NCBI GenBank assembly: GCA_029204225.1
Contig: CM055104.1
Location: 27,147,253 to 27,211,252 of the forward strand
From: Diphasiastrum complanatum
Taxonomy: Eukaryota > Streptophyta > Lycopodiopsida > Lycopodiales > Lycopodiaceae
DNA: 64,000 nucleotides
Direction of reading: 5' to 3'
A program made the position numbers and the translations under genes. Below are positions 10,912 to 22,499 of this stretch, one piece after another (position 1 is the stretch's first letter; every line of letters starts with the position of its first letter). The notes beneath the pieces are model-generated. The model did not search any database, was not told the origin of the DNA, and saw only the letters and a list, made by a program, of their open reading frames with translations.

Positions 10912-11860
10912 AAAACTAGTGTCTTATAATTTTCAAAAACACAAATCAAAGCCCTTCTATTGCAATTCTTCAATGGGAAATATAGCAGTATTGGCTTGTT
11001 TGTAACATATCACAAGTCAACACAAATATTTATTGACAAACAATTTATTGCTTGTAGATAAGCAATAAATTGTTTGTCAATAAAGCTTATATGCTTGTAG
11101 ATAAGCATAGAAGCCTTGTGTCCATGGATGAATGCCACCAGAGAAAATTTCTATATGATTCAACAACAATGCAAAAAAATTTTAAAAATGAATCTTGCAG
11201 CCAAGATTCATTTATGTCATGTGAAGCATCAATCACAACTAGACTTATTCCTTTTTTTACATCTCCAATATGCCCATCTTCCAAGCACTGAAATATGTGG
11301 CCCATATAAGGTATCACCCATGGATTTGTTACATACCCTACATATGACCATTACATTGGCAGCTATGTTTGGATGGAGCCTACATCAGATGAACATGAAA
11401 GCTACATTCCTAAATGGAGAACTTGAAAAGGAAGTTTATATGCAACAACCAAGTGGATTTATCATGCAAGGCAAGAGGACAAGGTAAGTAAACTGAAGAA
11501 GGCCTTATATGAATTGAAACAGGCACCTCATGCTCGATATAGTCAATTTGAAGATTACCTTATGGTCCATGGGCTCGGTATGCACCTCTTCAGATTCCAA
11601 TATTTAGTATTTCTTTTGTGACTCTAACATCATTCTAGTTGTAATATATGTAGATGATTTTGTGATTACAGACAATTTTAGTTGTACTACATGTGGTTGA
11701 TTTTGTGATTACAGACAATTTTAGTTGTACTATATGTAGGTGATCTTATGATCATTACAAACAATGATGTGGACCTTATTCATACAATAAAGAAAGACTT
11801 TTCCAATACAATGGTATTTTGACAACTTTGTGAGATCTTTCTCCTCCTATATGGCATTCC
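10912..11860 (+). pseudogene. pol: CopX copia derivative, copy 1
   Basis: From 11338 the frame shows a copia RT piece: HTLHMTITLAAMFGWSLHQM, NMKATFLNGELEKEVYMQQP, then ALYELKQAPHARYSQFEDYL and, in a broken stretch, a short tandem repeat containing DDFVITDNFS. Upstream (10912-11330) there is no recognisable integrase or gag; instead a perfect hairpin sits at 11031-11082. The same arrangement recurs inverted at 28608-29410, so the deleted form itself was copied. It may be a non-autonomous derivative. Confidence 0.65.
11031..11082. repeat. perfect inverted repeat (23-bp arms, 6-bp loop) in CopX
   Basis: Arms 11031-11053 and 11060-11082 are exact reverse complements; the loop is GTAGAT. A shorter hairpin with the same GTAGAT loop (ATGCTT/AAGCAT) follows at 11091-11108. 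In the other CopX copy (29190-29280) both are present, but the long one has two mismatches. Confidence 0.9.
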
Positions 11861-11961
11861 TTATAGGGCTCATTTCGGGCTCAAAAATTATTCAATGATT
11901 TTTTTGTTTCAATTAAGTAATTATCATTACATATTTATCATATAGAAGTGATAGCAAAGGG

Positions 11962-12649
11962 TGTGAAAAATTGCCAATGTTGGCAAATCTAGCCATGTAG
12001 AATAATGTAAATTATGTACATAAGTGGGTCCCACACATGTGAGGCCATGGAGCCACGTGGGAAACCTATCCTAGTGTAGGCTAGATCAATTCCAAAGAGT
12101 TGGTCAAGTCAATTTGGTAGTGATTCCTACTTTATAGGACCTACATCCTAGATTTATGATGAAAATTGACCAACTAGCCACTTACTTGGCATGACTCTAG
12201 GAATGAGGCTAGAGTGGCAAATTAGGACAAGAAAGCCAAGTTAACTTTTTTATTTCATGTTGGAAATTCACCTAAATTTACAAAGGAAGAGGCTTTTGGT
12301 ATGTATTCCATTCTCCCATAGTGAGGACTTAGAAACATTTTGGAGCTCAATGGCAAATCTCAAGCTACTACACATTTGTATTGAGTGTTTATGATCTAAA
12401 TGCACCAAACTGATATTGACCTCATTCTCTATCTTCAGGCCTTATTGTAGGCTTTGGTTCACACATGTGGACTCATATTTCATCAATGATCAATGCATTG
12501 TTATTGTTCTTACTTGTTGAATGTAAAATTGCCATTTTAGATCAATTTTTTGTGTCTAGTTTTTGCAATAGATTGTTAAGCAAGCATCGAATCACTCTTG
12601 TGGATCTTGTGTAGATCTATTTATGGTCCAAAAGTACAGTACTTTCACA
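11962..12649 (+). mobile_element. CopL 5' LTR, complete
   Basis: Runs from TGTGAAAAATTGCC to ACTTTCACA, 688 bp, with canonical TG...CA ends, and is directly followed by a primer binding site. It contains palindromic CACATGTG motifs and is the best-defined CopL LTR in forward orientation. Confidence 0.9.
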
Positions 12650-12661
12650 TGGTATCAGATC
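12650..12661 (+). promoter_or_regulatory. CopL primer binding site
   Basis: TGGTATCAGATC follows the LTR end without a gap, matching the initiator Met-tRNA complement at its first ten bases. Confidence 0.9.
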
Positions 12662-13232
12662 AAAGTACAAGATCTTAATCATTGATGAAAGACAAATCCA
12701 TATTTAGCAAGTTTTGGTGCTAAAAACTAGTAATGAGATGGCGAATCTGAATCCAAACTTTGGAGAGGGGATTTGATTCCAAATTTTTTAAGGATCAAAA
12801 TTCATACTATCCACACGTTTGGGCACCTCTGAAATGACATTTATTACTCAATATTCATCAGATCCACAGAATTGGATTCTATTGGTTCTTGATGAGATTT
12901 TGTGGTGCTAATTCTAGAAAAAGCTACCAAGATTGAGTGCCATTGATTAGATTTGACTTAGTGTCATGAAATCTAATTAATCTAGGCTGAAAACAAGTTC
13001 TCTAGATGTGTTTTATAGGTCTTGGAACTCCATCAAGAAGTGTGAGTGAATTGATTGAATTGATTGCAGGTGGATTGTAACTCATGTATTTGTGAGGGAG
13101 TGCTAGAACCGTGGTTATAAGTCCATTTGGTGGTGTAGAAACCAAATTTGAGTGAATCACTACAAAAGAGACCTTTGTGAGTTTCTAGAATCAATCAAAC
13201 CAATTTTCTTGTTTGTAGAATTCACTAGTAAA
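12662..13232 (+). other. CopL untranslated leader
   Basis: Non-coding between primer binding site and gag. Its first 220 bp recur at 28392-28607. Confidence 0.6.
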
Positions 13233-14095
13233 ATGGGATCAATTGGGGATTTCCTTCTAGAAGCTAGTGAAAGACTAAATTCTAGAAGGTTAGGATGGAG
13301 TCACTAATGGTGCTCCAAGAGCTTTATGAATTCTTGATTGAAAAAGAAGATGAACCTCTTGGTCTACAAAAGTTGATTAGATACAAGAAAAAACCTAGAC
13401 TAGCACTTCATTGTATAAAGATAAATTTTAGTAATGACCTTTTGAGAGAAGTATCTTCTTGTACTAGTTCTAAAGAGGCTTGGGATTCTTTGAAAACAAT
13501 TTATGAATCCAATAATGCTTCTAGAGTCCTCATGATTAGAAATAAAATCTTGCAAATCATGCGAACAAGTGAGAAAAATGCACAAGACTAGGTGGTAAGA
13601 ATTAAATCTCTCAACAAAGAGTTAGCCACTACCGGTGAGAAGATTAAGGATAGTGAGCTTGTACAAATAGTCTTGGTCTAGGAGATGATTCCTCAAACTT
13701 CGGCCAAAGTTTTGCCATCCAAAACCCTTGCCAACTATTGAAAAATTTCATACTGTATTACTGGCTGAAGAGTGTAGAATGCTCCATACCAAAACCAGAA
13801 TGAATGTATTGTCTTTGCAGGATGGAGATGAGAAAGCCAATTTCTCATTCAAGGGCAAAAAAAAGACCAATGGAGCTAAGAAGAAACATCCAAAGGAGGC
13901 CAAATAAGAGGATGAAGCATTAAGCTCAAAAGGCAAGAAGGACAAATCAAAGTTCAGATGTTTTTTTTGTGGCAAGAAAGGGCATTTTGCATCAGAATGT
14001 CTCAAGAAGAAGAAAACACAAGAGAATAAACAAAGCAATATTGCACATCAAGAGGAGGATGAATAAGAATCATCCTTCATGGTATCCAACACATT
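13233..14095 (+). pseudogene. gag: CopL gag
   Basis: ATG at 13233 opens MGSIGDFLLEASERLNS, the usual copia gag start. After a small deletion the frame continues MESLMVLQELYEFL, then RYKKKPRLALHCIKINFSND, SSKEAWDSLKTIYES and ELVQIVL. A TAG after EKNAQD (13589) and frameshifts near 13680 break it. A zinc knuckle, CFFCGKKGHFASEC, is readable near 13960-14000. The gene stops at about 14095, where a CopS LTR fragment begins, so protease and pol are absent. Confidence 0.85.
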
Positions 14096-14099
14096 ACCA

Positions 14100-14706
14100 A
14101 TCTTCTGATCCTAGACAGAATTATCTTCTCGCACACAGGCGGAGCTTCTGTCTGCGTTCGTCTTGATTGCATGGTAGCATCAAACTTCTTCAGTGTCTCT
14201 ACTCTTAGTTACACACTATGTATTATGTTCTGATATATGACAAGTATTATCCAGTAAGTACGGTCTCTCTATGTAAACCTAAGATTAGAGTGATTATACA
14301 TCTACAACTAATCAGGGAATTACAAGAGGCGGATTAGCCATGACCTAGGAAGTATTTGCTGATGTCATGCCATCAGGTCAGATCTCTATACTTCTGGGTA
14401 CTTGCATGATCTCTGGTGGTACTCCTTGGAGCGTGAGGACAGAACATGTTTTGTTTCCATCGTTGGTTTCGCTTACCTCGTCTGCCTTTCTCTCTTGCTG
14501 GATCACAAAGGAATCTCGTTTGTGGATCCTTCGTGTTCGTGAACCGTTTGTGTTCGTGAACCGTTCATCTTCGTCTCATTTGACTTTTGTGTTCACGAAA
14601 CTCTTTGTGTTTCGTGTCTCCAGATGTTCGAGTTCGCGAACATCTTCGTCAAGTGAAGGACTGAAAGCTAGCAAGGCTTTGTAATCAAAAACACTTTGTT
14701 TCTTCA
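14100..14706 (-). mobile_element. CopS LTR fragment
   Basis: Matches 48400-49019, in the same orientation, and ends with the same TTCTTCA terminus at 14706, so the right border is a genuine element end. The left 400 bp of the LTR are missing. It has about one and a half copies of the 18-bp minisatellite, against four and five in the other CopS LTRs. Confidence 0.75.
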
Positions 14707-14765
14707 ATTTGGAGACTTGAAAACAAATTCCTTGAGATTCTTGAAGAATATCATGGTTTGGATCC

Positions 14766-15479
14766 ATGTTTTTATCATCAACACCAAGAAGTAGTGAGCA
14801 TGATGAAGAAAAAGACATCAAGGAGGAACCCGAGAAGGAGCACTTGTCTCAAGGCAAAAGAGACCTGAATCTACATCAATATGAAGGTTTGGGTGAAGAG
14901 AAAAGAGCAGCAAGGAAGTTTATCCATATTTCCCTTTACTCATCTTACTTTGTGTTTGATAAAAAACATGTCATGTATTTGACAATGGCCTTTGATGATG
15001 CTAGTATGAACATTGTTTTCAATCCTATATCTTATGATGATGAAATGGTGATCATTACTACTTTGATTGGAGTTTCAAAGATGTATTCAAAGGTCTCATC
15101 TTGTGATCTATTCACTCTTAAATCTCCAAGAAATGAAGACCTTCATTAGAAGGATGCCAAGTTGGAGTTCAATGTTTTGGTGAATAAAGTCAAGATTGTG
15201 ATATCTCAAGCTTTGGTTGTATGTGCTTCATACAAAAGTTGGATCTTATGGAAAGATGCTATTTTTCATGTTTCTTTTGAGGAGGAGACTCATGTTTTGC
15301 AGCCCAAGGTGATCGTTCAACAACCTACCAAAGACAAAGCTTGGATCTTGAAGACAACCTTTATGGAACTCTCACTACATTTGACAACTTGGAGGTCAAA
15401 TTATGTTCTTATTGTAATTAGTGATCATACTCACTACATACATCAAGAACCTGTTAAGTATTTTGTTTTTTGCATGTAA
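14766..15479 (+). CDS. two adjoining unrecognised ORFs (127 and 105 aa) upstream of a 3' LTR
   Basis: Frame 14766-15149 encodes an acidic/charged start (DEEKDIKEEPEKEH), then FVFDKKHVMYLTMAFDDAS. After one stop (15147-15149) the frame is open again from 15162 to 15479, with EFNVLVNKVKIVISQAL and FEEETHVLQPKVIV. I recognise no family. Both sit just before a copia-type purine tract and LTR start at 15525, the position where plant LTR elements carry extra ORFs or captured gene pieces. With the single stop ignored this would be about 238 residues. Chance open frame cannot be excluded. Confidence 0.35.
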
Positions 15480-15510
15480 TTATTATTGATCCAGGATAGT
15501 CTCATTAAGC

Positions 15511-15664
15511 TAAATTGTGAGGAGTGTTAAAATTTCACAATTCTAGCTTGACCAATTTTGGTCACATGTATTGTAAATGGAAAGATGGCCACGTAAATAG
15601 ATGCCACGCGTGCCAAATAGCATAGGATGCTTTCCTAAGACTTCATTCCTCAAATTACATTGTG
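15511..15664 (+). mobile_element. copia 3' end: purine tract and LTR start, family unclear
   Basis: The bases AATTGTGAGGAG precede a TG start, TGTTAAAATTTCAC, at 15525. The layout equals that at 52160-52171 (GGAGGAG then TGTGAAG). About 140 bp of LTR follow before GypA sequence begins. Confidence 0.5.
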
Positions 15665-15831
15665 ATAGTATCTTTGAAATAGCTGTCGGATTGGTAAGTG
15701 CTTACTATCATAGTGATTTGCCATGCTCCCTAGTGCTCGGGGGCTAGAACGAACGGTCTAGGTTTGGTTGGGACGGTTTTGCCCACTGCACTCCCTTATT
15801 GTATTCTTGGTGCTCAATCCTGATTGGAGGT
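15665..15831 (+). mobile_element. GypA-1 5' LTR, 3' portion
   Basis: Matches the reverse complement of about 37012-37170: GGTAAGTGCTTACTATCATAG, then GGTTTGGTTGGGACGG and CAATCCTGATTGGAGG. The start of the LTR is missing. Confidence 0.7.
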
Positions 15832-16367
<536 letters not shown>

Positions 16368-17383
16368 ATGGACGACATGGAACAGGAATTATTCGGTGAG
16401 AGAGTTATGTCACCGGTACCAAGTATGGGAAGCCTGGACAATGGTCCGTAGTCTATTCTGGATGTGATAGGCAAAGCACTGCTAGAGATCCACCAGATTA
16501 ACAAGGAGCGGGATGAGCAAATCAAATTTTTGTTATCAAAGCATGATGCAGCATCCGCGTCACACTTAGATTTTCAGACAGAAGTGGACAAAAAATTAAG
16601 CAATCGGCAGCAGTGGAGTCATGGATTAATAAGTGGAACAATTATTTTGGTCTGCATGGAGTACCTGCGGAAAAGCGAATTTCTTTTATACTGATTTTTT
16701 TGGAAGGTAAAGTCATGTCGTGGTGGCGAGACCTGGATCCTAAGCCAGTCACTTGGGATGCTTTTCGGGATGCATTCTTGAAAGCATTTATGAGTGTGGA
16801 CGAGAGGGACTCGTATCGGCATTTTGTTGAGCTCAAGATGGGGTCGTGTGACTTGGACACATACGTCCAAGAGTTCATGGACCTTCTAATTAAACTGCCA
16901 CAATTTCCAAAAAAGTACGCTGAGTGGCAATTTGTTAAAGGGTTGCCAGCGGACTTTCATAATGAGTGCAAGCGCAATTCTTTGAACTCGTTGGAGGATG
17001 CCATTTGGATCACACAGGTATATGATCAGACGGTGGTAGCTTTTAGTAAACGGGGGCAAGAAAAAGTCTCAACAAATTTCCGACCGTGAAAAAAGTCAAA
17101 AAAGTTTTTTGATGAATTTGAAGGAATGGCTTATCAAAAACCCAAATGAATGAAGAAATCAAAGAAAAAGTCTAAGTCATTGGTCAGAGATGCCTTTAAA
17201 CATGGGCTATGTTTTAATTGTTGCAAGGCGGGCCATATGGCTAAAGAGTGCCCGTTAAAGAACAAGTCCTCATCCAATCTTATGACAGTTGATTTGCCAG
17301 CAGGTAAAATGGAAATTGATGTTATTAATAGTACTTGTGAATGTCAATTCAGTACATTGTCTTTTGGTCTTCAAAATTTGTAA
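16368..17383 (+). pseudogene. gag: GypA-1 gag
   Basis: ATG 16368 opens MDDMEQELFGERVMSP, an acidic N-terminus, then a heptad-like segment (DEQIKFLLSKHDAAS). The Retrotrans_gag core follows: INKWNNYFGLHGVPAEKR, FLEGKVMSWWRDL, AFLKAFMSVDERDSYRHF, and LPADFHNECKR. Near the end a Lys-rich stretch leads to a knuckle CFNCCKAGHMAKEC, in which the glycine of CxxCGK is replaced by Cys. A stop at about 16450, a frameshift near 16615 and stops at 17087 and 17146 disable the gene. Confidence 0.85.
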
Positions 17384-17900
17384 GGGGCAAGTTGTTAGGG
17401 AAAGATGTGAATGTATTGTTTGATTCAGGCAGTAATCATAATTTTATTAATTCTCAACTTGTGTAGAGACTCCAGATACCTACCAAGCCAAGTGACCATA
17501 GATATGTGGTTAAGCTTGCGTCAGGTGTAGATACTGAAGTTTTTGACGTAATGGTTCCAGAATTGGAGCTGGATCTTCAAGGCCATGTTGAGAAGATTAA
17601 TTTCCATGTTCTAAACCTGGGTCAATTGGACGTAATTTTAGGCTATGAGTAGTTCTTTAGTAAATCTGATAGTTTACAAATTGATTTTAAAAAGCATGAA
17701 TTATAGTTCATTGATTCTAGTGGTAAAGTAGTATCCATTTTTGGTGATGATACTGGAACTTAATTTTCGATGGTTACATCGCCAGAATTAATAAAGGAAG
17801 CTCACAATTTTGATTGTTACTATCTTGTTTTAAAATCTTGCTTAAGTGGAATTATTTTTGAGTCTTCATGTCTAGGTCAGTAGATCATAAGATAGAATTA
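17384..17900 (+). pseudogene. pol: GypA-1 aspartic protease region
   Basis: KDVNVLFDSGSNHNFINSQL shows the intact D-S-G active triplet, followed by PTKPSDHRYVVKLASG and NLGQLDVILGYE. Stops at 17464 and 17650 interrupt the frame. The stop at 17464 is a CAG-to-TAG change compared with GypA-4. Confidence 0.75.
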
Positions 17901-18985
17901 ATTCCGGGTAGTCAACCTATCTTCCGACAGCCGCATCTATTTAGTCTGAAGGAAGAGGAGGAAAGTGACTCAGCAAATTGAGGAGTATCTTCGAATGGGT
18001 CACATTCGACCTAGTAAGTCGCCATGGGGCGCGCCGGTCCTCCTGAAGGATAAGAAAGACGGTACTTTCCAGATGTGCGTAGACTACAAGGGGTTGAATA
18101 AGGTTACCATTAAGAATAAGTATCCTCTGCCTAGGATGGATGATCTAGTAGATCGTTTGGGTGGAGCTAGATATTTTACTAAAATTGACTTGCAAACTGG
18201 TTATCATTAGATTCAAATTCAGCCAGAAGATGTGTCTAAAACAAGTTTTAGGACTCATTAGGGGAACTTCGGACTCAATATGGGCCCTTTAAGAATGTAG
18301 AGAGAGAACATCATTAGATTGCCCAACTTCAATTTCGGACAGCCACTTCTGACATAAACCAATTATACTAAGATTCAAAATAAAGTGGGTGGGACACCCG
18401 AGGCCGTGTCCTCACGCATATGTTGTCGCGTGGCGTCGTGCAAGTGGAGTGAGCATATGTGGAGGAGGAAAATAACTTGCTTCTAGTAAAATAAGTGTAG
18501 CATCTCTTTACATCATTGCGTAGATAATGAAAAACCGCACACTTTTGCTTTTTGGATCACTTCAATCCAACACATGGTGAAAAAGTTATGAATTTTTGGT
18601 GTTACAGTTTGGATTAACTAATACTGTGGCCACTTTCTAGCAGATGATGAACGATTTATTTCGTCCATATCTGGGAAAGTTTGTTGTAGTGTTTTTAGAT
18701 GATATACTCATCTATAGTAAAACACTCAGAGAGAATAAGAAGCATCTTAGGACTATCTTGAGGATTTTGAGACAGGAGAAGCTTTATGCTAAAGAGTCGA
18801 AGTGTGAGTTCTTGAAGAAAAAACTGTTGTATCTTGGTCATGTCATATCCTGGAAGGAAATTATGATTGATCGGGAAAAGATTAAAATGGTTTTGGATTG
18901 GCCAATTCCTAAAACGATAAGAGAACTTAAATCTTTTTTGGGGTTACTATTTTCTTCCGTAGATTTATCTTGGATTATTCAATGA
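17901..18985 (+). pseudogene. pol: GypA-1 reverse transcriptase, split by an insertion
   Basis: Blocks in order: [60 protein letters not shown], then a stop (HQ to H-stop at about 18208). After about 330 foreign bases (18257-18586) the RT resumes with [20 protein letters not shown] (catalytic FLDD near 18695), [26 protein letters not shown] and TIRELKSFLG. The motifs are standard for Ty3/gypsy RT. The insertion falls between the DLxxGY and xFLDD blocks. Confidence 0.85.
18257..18586. mobile_element. unclassified 330-bp insertion in GypA-1 RT
   Basis: All other GypA copies run straight through this site. The inserted bases start near TTAGGGGAACTTCGG and end near GGTGAAAAAG. I see no ORF, no long terminal inverted repeat and no poly-A tail. 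About 20 bp of target appear lost. It could be a small non-autonomous element or a repair filler. Confidence 0.5.
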
Positions 18986-19490
18986 TTGCTGCACCTCTCA
19001 ACAATGCATTGAAGGGGATAATTAATCGAAAGGGTAGGCCGAGTCCACCTCTTGTGTGGAATGAGACATTGGATGCAAGTTTTAATAAACTTAAGGAACT
19101 AATTGTCTCGGCACCAGTTTTGATCATAGTGTATCGGGATAAACCTTTTTTGGTTAAAGTGGATGCTAGTGATTATGCGGTTGGTGCAGTTCTACTACAA
19201 GAAGGGAGGCCAGTTGCTTTTGAGAGTAAGAAGTTATATGATGCACAGACTAGGTATACAACTCAGGAAATAGAACTTTTTTGTGGTTGTGCATGCGTTG
19301 AAGACGTGGATACACTATTTATATGGTAGTCAATTTATAGTGTGCTTAGATCACCAACCATTAAAGTATTTCTGTAATCAGAAAGACCTTAGGGGCTCGA
19401 TGGGCTGAGCTAATGCAAGAATTCGATTTTGATTTGAGATATATTAAAGGATTGTCAAATCAAGTGGTGGATGCCTTAAGTTGGATTGCA
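18970..19490 (+). pseudogene. pol: GypA-1 RNase H
   Basis: LVWNETLDASFNKLKELIVS leads into FLVKVDASDYAVGAVLLQEG (catalytic Asp in VDASD) and PVAFESKKL, then TQEIEL with Glu. A frameshift near 19295 and stops follow. After it, YIKGLSNQVVDALSWI corresponds to the family's YIKGxxNxVADALSR end. Confidence 0.8.
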
Positions 19491-19639
19491 AAGGTGAATG
19501 AGTTGTCGTTCACTGAGATAACTACTGATTTCTATCTTTCATTTCGAGGTCTTTATTAACAAGATCCTCATTTTGGACCTATATGGTAAAGGGTTCTGAA
19601 TGGCTTTGAATCGAGAACTAATTTTCAAGGTGATCAGTT

Positions 19640-20785
19640 GGTTGTGAAAGATATGAAGGTAGTGGATGAGTTTTTCATTTGGAATGAAATTTTGTTCCGA
19701 AGGAGAAAAGTGTGTGCACCAGGACTGGATGCATTAAAAAAAAAATTATTTGAATGTCAGTGACGCACCTTGTGCTAGGCATCTAGGTATACATTGTACA
19801 CTAGATTTGGTACGAAGGGACTTTTTTTGGCCAAACTTGAAACCTTTCATAGAATCTTATGTGTTGAATTGTGATAAGTGCTAGCGAAATAAAGCAGAGC
19901 GCTTAAAGGTTGGTGGACTGTTGCATCCATTGGATATTCCTTCTAAACGGTGGGATACTATTTCAATGGACTTTGTAGTTGGTTTAACGAGGACGAATAA
20001 AGAGAATGATGCAATTTGGGTCATAGTTGATCGATTAACAAAATTGAGTACGTTTATTCCGGTAAAGACTATAGTCAAAGCGTCTGATTTAGCTCAAGTG
20101 TTTGTTGAACGTTTGTTCGGATTATATGGGTTGCCATCTAACATTGTTAGTGATCAGGATCCTAAGTTTACAGGCCGATTTTGGACGACAGTGTTTGAAA
20201 AACTTGAGACGTCTTTGAGCATGGGCTCGACTGACAATCTGGAATCTGATGGTCAGACTGAGAGGACTAATTAGACGATGGAACAAATGCTTTGTGCATA
20301 TGTTTCACTTAGGAAATCTCAGTGGGAAAGGTATCTTCCATTGATTGAGTTTGCTTATAATAGTAGTAAGGATTCAGCTGTTGGGTATAATTCGTTTATG
20401 CTTATGTATGGATTTCAGTCTAGGTCTCTGATAATTGTTGAAACCGAGTCAATCAAAGTTTAGAAAGTAGCGGATTTCTTGTGTGAAATGCAAGAAATGT
20501 TACAGTTAGCACGTGAGAATGTTTTTAGTGCCCAGAATCGGGTAAGACATTTTGCTAATCTGAAAAGATCGCCTCGAGAGTTTCAAGTTGGGGATTGGGT
20601 GTATCTTAGAATTTCGAAGGATTCATGCGCACTGGAAAGCATTACAAACTGTCCGCTAGGTATAGTGGGCCATATAAAATTTTGAAAAAGATTGAATCTT
20701 TAGCTTACCGATTAGAGTTACTAGAGGGAATCAAGGCTCATCATGTGTTTCATGTAAGTCATCTGAAGATGAGTTTACATGAGGG
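19640..20785 (+). pseudogene. pol: GypA-1 integrase, truncated before the chromodomain
   Basis: An H2C2 zinc domain is readable (GIHCTLDLVRRDFFWP, then YVLNCDKC). The catalytic core has all three acidic residues in context: SMDFVVGL, VSDQDPKF and ESDGQTERTN. GKF/GPY-type C-terminal sequence (FQVGDWVYLRI) follows. Stops include three CAG-to-TAG changes (about 19882, 20272, 20461). The frame ends at about 20785, just before the chromodomain, where the inverted GypA-2 LTR begins. Confidence 0.85.
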
Positions 20786-21188
20786 ATATTAAAATGTCCC
20801 CCAAGTCCCCCAATCAGGATTATGGAGAAGTTTTTATGGCGGACAAGAAATTTAAGCAGCCGACAATATGGACACAAGAGATGGTATATAGAGAGAGTAG
20901 CACCCACCCTGCCTGTCCATGCACTGAGTCCACATGTAAGTGTGCTATCAACTCATGTCTAACTCCCATGCATGTCCACTGCATGTAGGTACCCCTAACT
21001 CATAATAGCAAAGACCCATGCATAGACACAGTTCATGTACATCCTATCCCATACTTGGATGCAACACACATGCCTATACCGCATGCAGGCATAGCCTAAG
21101 ATCCTACTTAGCTAATATCCAAAGTAGGGATGGCCCCTACGTCTAAGACAACCCCCCAATGGTACAAACTCCCATTAGGGTCGTAACA
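20786..21188 (-). mobile_element. GypA-2 3' LTR
   Basis: The plus strand ends GGGTCGTAACA next to the purine tract, so the LTR starts TGTTACGACCC on the element strand. It matches 36942-37511 and 30297-30580. Its left end abuts the truncated GypA-1 directly. Confidence 0.8.
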
Positions 21189-21201
21189 TACTTCCCCCCT
21201 T
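21189..21201 (-). promoter_or_regulatory. GypA-2 polypurine tract
   Basis: On the minus strand AAGGGGGGAAGTA directly precedes the LTR; identical tracts lie at 30581 and 37512. Confidence 0.8.
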
Positions 21202-21223
21202 ATTTTAGTTCTATCCTCAAAAC

Positions 21224-22400
21224 TCAAAGTTTGGGAAACTCTTCTTTACTATTACCTTCTAGTTCCCATGAATCCTCATCCTTAGAATATCCTTTCCAAC
21301 AAACCAGATGCCCAATAACATCCCGATTTTGCAATCGCTTGGATCTTGTATCAAAAATCTTTTCAGGTTCTAAAGGAATCCTCTCAGATAAGTCTTCAAA
21401 TGAACCTAGATTAGTACCATAACCAACATGATCTCCCTCATGTAAACTCATCTTCAGATGACTTACATGAACCACAGGATGAGCCCTTGTTCCCTCTGGT
21501 AACTCTAATCGGTAAGCTAAAGATCCAATCTTTTTCAAGATTTTATAAGGTCCACTGTATCTAGCAGACAGTTTGTAATGCTTCCCAGTGCGCATTTCTT
21601 TAGAATCCTTCAGAATTCTAAGATACACCCAATCTCCAACTTGAAACTCCCGAGGAGAAACTCAATCAATGGAAGATACTTTTCCCACTGAGATTGCCTA
21701 AGTGAAACATATGCACAAAGCATTTGTTCCATCGTCTGATTAGTCCTCTCAGTCTCTGACCATCGGATTCCGGATGATCAATCGAGCCCGTGCTCAAAGA
21801 CGTCTCAAGCTTTTCAAACAATGTCATCCAAAATTGGCCTGTAAATCTAGGATCTCGATCACTAACAATGTTAGATGGCAACTCATAAAGCCTAAACAAA
21901 TGTTCAACAAACACTTGAGCTAAGTCAGACGCTTTAACTGTAGTCTTTACCAGAATAAATGTAGCCAATTTTGTTAACCGATCAACTATGACCCAAATTG
22001 CATCATTCTATTTATTTGTCCTTAGTAAACCAACTACAAAGTCCATTGAAATACTATCCCACTGTTTAGAAGGGATATCCAATGGGTGCAATAGTCCACC
22101 ATCCTTTAAGCACTCTACTTTATTCTGCTGGCACTGATGATAGTTCAACACATTAGATTCTATGAAAGGTTTCAACTTTGGCCAAAAAAAGTCCCTTCGT
22201 ACCTAATCTAACATACGATGTATACCTGGATGCCCTGCACAAGGTGCGTCATGACATTCAAATAAAATTTTCTTTTTTAATGCATCCACTCCTGGTACAC
22301 ACACTTTTTCACTTCGAAACAAAATCCCATTCCGAATGGAAAAATCATCCACTACCTTCTTATCTTTCACAACCAATTGATCACCTTGCAAGTCAGTTCC
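21224..22400 (-). pseudogene. pol: GypA-2 integrase with C-terminal chromodomain
   Basis: The frame 21628-21224 gives GPYKILKKIGSLAYRLELPE, then PEKIFDTRSKRLQNRDVI and HLVCWKGYSKDEDSWELE. The last block is the chromodomain signature (VxWKGYxxxExSWE), which in chromoviruses binds marked histone tails and steers integration. Upstream, the core shows DRDPRFTGQFW and zinc-domain residues AGHPGIHRMLD at 22203. About 260 bp between core and C-terminus are missing near 21660. Family: Ty3/gypsy chromovirus. Confidence 0.85.
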
Positions 22401-22499
22401 CGATTGAGAGCCATCTAGAACCCTTTTCCATCTTGTTCATAAAGACCTTGAAATGAAAGATAGAAATCAGTAGTGATCTCTATGAACGACAACTCATTC

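Noticed and set aside
20786-21188. Promoter or gene start between the two GypA copies
   Set aside because: The stretch is the GypA-2 LTR; nothing beyond LTR function is visible.
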